Assembly (NCBI GenBank): GCA_903970565.1
Contig: CAJCJE010000436.1
Coordinates: 1 to 6,650, forward strand
DNA: 6,650 bases
Direction of reading: 5' to 3'
Source: Candidatus Melainabacteria bacterium
Lineage (GTDB): Bacteria > Actinomycetota > Actinomycetes > Mycobacteriales > Pseudonocardiaceae
The notes under the pieces are model-generated. The model did not search any database. It had not been told where the DNA came from and saw only the letters and a program-made list of their open reading frames with translations. Both the position numbers and the translations under genes were made by a program. Positions 5,743-6,650 of the stretch are shown here, one piece after another (position 1 is the stretch's first letter; every line of letters begins with the position of its first letter).

Positions 5743-6650
5743 AGCAGCTTTTCCCGCTTGAGATACGCGCGCAGCTCGTCGTAGCTGCCGTCGACGTTGC
5801 TGAACTCCACGACGTTGCGCGCGGTGTTGAGCCACGCGCCGATGGAGGGCCGGATCTCGCCGAGCGCGGCGGTCAGGTCGGCCATCTGGATCATCCTGGC
5901 GTTGCCGGTGGCCACCGAATCGAGCAGGGCGGTCTCGGCCGCGGTCTCGCAGACGTGCGCGAGATCGGCGCCGGAGTAGCCGTGCGTGCGCTTGGCCAGG
6001 GCCCTGGTGTCGATACCGGCGATCGGCCGGTCGCGCAGGTGATACCGGAGCACTCCCTCGCGGGCGGCCTCGTCCGGCGGCAGCACCAGCAGGGTCCGGT
6101 CGAACCGGCCGGGCCGGCGCAACGCGCCGTCGACGTCCCAGGGATGGTTGGTCGCGGCGAGCACGAACACGCCGTCGTTGCCCTCCTTGACCCCGTCCAG
6201 TTCGGTCAGCAGCTGGTTGACCGCGCCGCGCATCGCGCTGTTGCGCAGTTGGCTGCGCTTGTGGCCGAGGGCGTCGATCTCGTCGAGGAACACCACGCAG
6301 GGCGCGGCGCGCCGGGCGAGGGCGAACACCTCGTGCAGGTTACGCTCGGAGCTGCCGATCCACATCTCCAGCACGTCGTTGAGGCCGACCGAGATGAACC
6401 TGGCCCCCAGTTCGCCGGCGACGGCGCGGGCGATGAAGGTCTTGCCGCAGCCGGGCGGCCCGTAGAGGAGCAGGCCGCCGCGCAGGCTCTTGCCGTAGAG
6501 CTTGCGCAGCTCCGGATTGTTCATCGGCGCCAGGAACGCCGCCTGAAGGCGCTTCTTCACCTCGGTCATCCCGGCCACGTCGGCCAACCGGACGTCCGAG
6601 GACTCGACGTCGAAGGCGACCGCCGCACCGGGTTCCGCGTGGTCGTCGGA
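5739..6650 (-). CDS. AAA family ATPase (Cdc48/FtsH-like AAA module; 5' end outside window)
   Basis: The frame is open across the right edge, so the 303 visible residues lack the N-terminus; no start is claimed, since TTG at 6587 falls inside conserved sequence (VRLADVAGMTEVKKRL). The AAA core is complete. Walker A GPPGCGKT is at visible residues 64-71; the pore-loop segment EMWIGSSE at 95-102; Walker B VVFLDEID at 119-126; sensor 1 AATN at 165-168; and the SRH arginine region RRPGRFDR at 178-185. The small-domain GYSGADL (224-230) is typical of classic AAA proteins of the Cdc48/FtsH/Vps4 group. A helical tail of about 40 residues ends in YLKREKLL. Such ATPases form hexamers that thread or remodel protein substrates. 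There is no HExxH protease motif in the visible part. The gene is followed with a 4-base overlap by the TPR-membrane gene, its likely partner. The substrate is unknown, and the missing N-terminal region would normally define it. Confidence 0.92.
   Translation of the reverse strand, partial: SDDHAEPGAAVAFDVESSDVRLADVAGMTEVKKRLQAAFLAPMNNPELRKLYGKSLRGGLLLYGPPGCGKTFIARAVAGELGARFISVGLNDVLEMWIGSSERNLHEVFALARRAAPCVVFLDEIDALGHKRSQLRNSAMRGAVNQLLTELDGVKEGNDGVFVLAATNHPWDVDGALRRPGRFDRTLLVLPPDEAAREGVLRYHLRDRPIAGIDTRALAKRTHGYSGADLAHVCETAAETALLDSVATGNARMIQMADLTAALGEIRPSIGAWLNTARNVVEFSNVDGSYDELRAYLKREKLL

Noticed and set aside
6585..6587. TTG as the start of the AAA ATPase
   Set aside because: The frame continues upstream to the window edge, and the TTG encodes the Leu of a conserved VRLADVAGM segment, so it is internal.

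Overview
This window comes from a high-GC Gram-positive bacterium, almost certainly an actinomycete. The bases are strongly GC-rich, codons mostly end in G or C, GTG starts occur, two gene starts look leaderless, and the gene families (flotillin with NfeD, DUF427, Eis-type acetyltransferase, HPPG membrane protein) are common in Actinobacteria. I cannot fix the genus. Nothing points to a mobile element, CRISPR array, RNA gene or prophage.

Region 1 (1-1415, + strand) is an NfeD/flotillin membrane-organising operon. It opens with the 3' end of an NfeD-like OB-domain gene (1-249), which has no start inside the window and is easily missed. A flotillin-like SPFH gene follows 24 bases later behind a good ribosome binding site. 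Its reading frame breaks at 1185-1188: the SPFH domain and coiled coil end at TGA, and the conserved C-terminal tail continues in the -1 frame from an overlapping ATG. This is either a one-base deletion (or sequencing error) or a coupled two-chain arrangement.

Region 2 (1449-2831, - strand) is a polytopic membrane protein resembling GT-C glycosyltransferases. It converges on the flotillin operon with a 33-base gap. Its start appears leaderless.

Region 3 (2832-4680) has a 167-base divergent spacer, a small DUF427 gene on + (2999-3289), a strong hairpin terminator, and an Eis-family N-acetyltransferase on + (3408-4628) with its own apparently leaderless promoter. A short triplicated GC-rich repeat (4631-4672) separates it from the convergent genes on the right.

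Region 4 (4681-6650, - strand) is a two-gene operon. A Cdc48/FtsH-like AAA ATPase, cut by the right edge, is followed by a TPR protein with a four-helix membrane anchor, and the two overlap by GTGA. This suggests a membrane-tethered ATPase module whose task is unknown. With the NfeD/flotillin pair at the other end it gives the window a membrane-quality-control flavour, but no functional link between the two can be shown from sequence alone. I see no clearly novel defence or biosynthetic system; the flotillin frame break and the AAA/TPR-membrane pair are the items most worth following.
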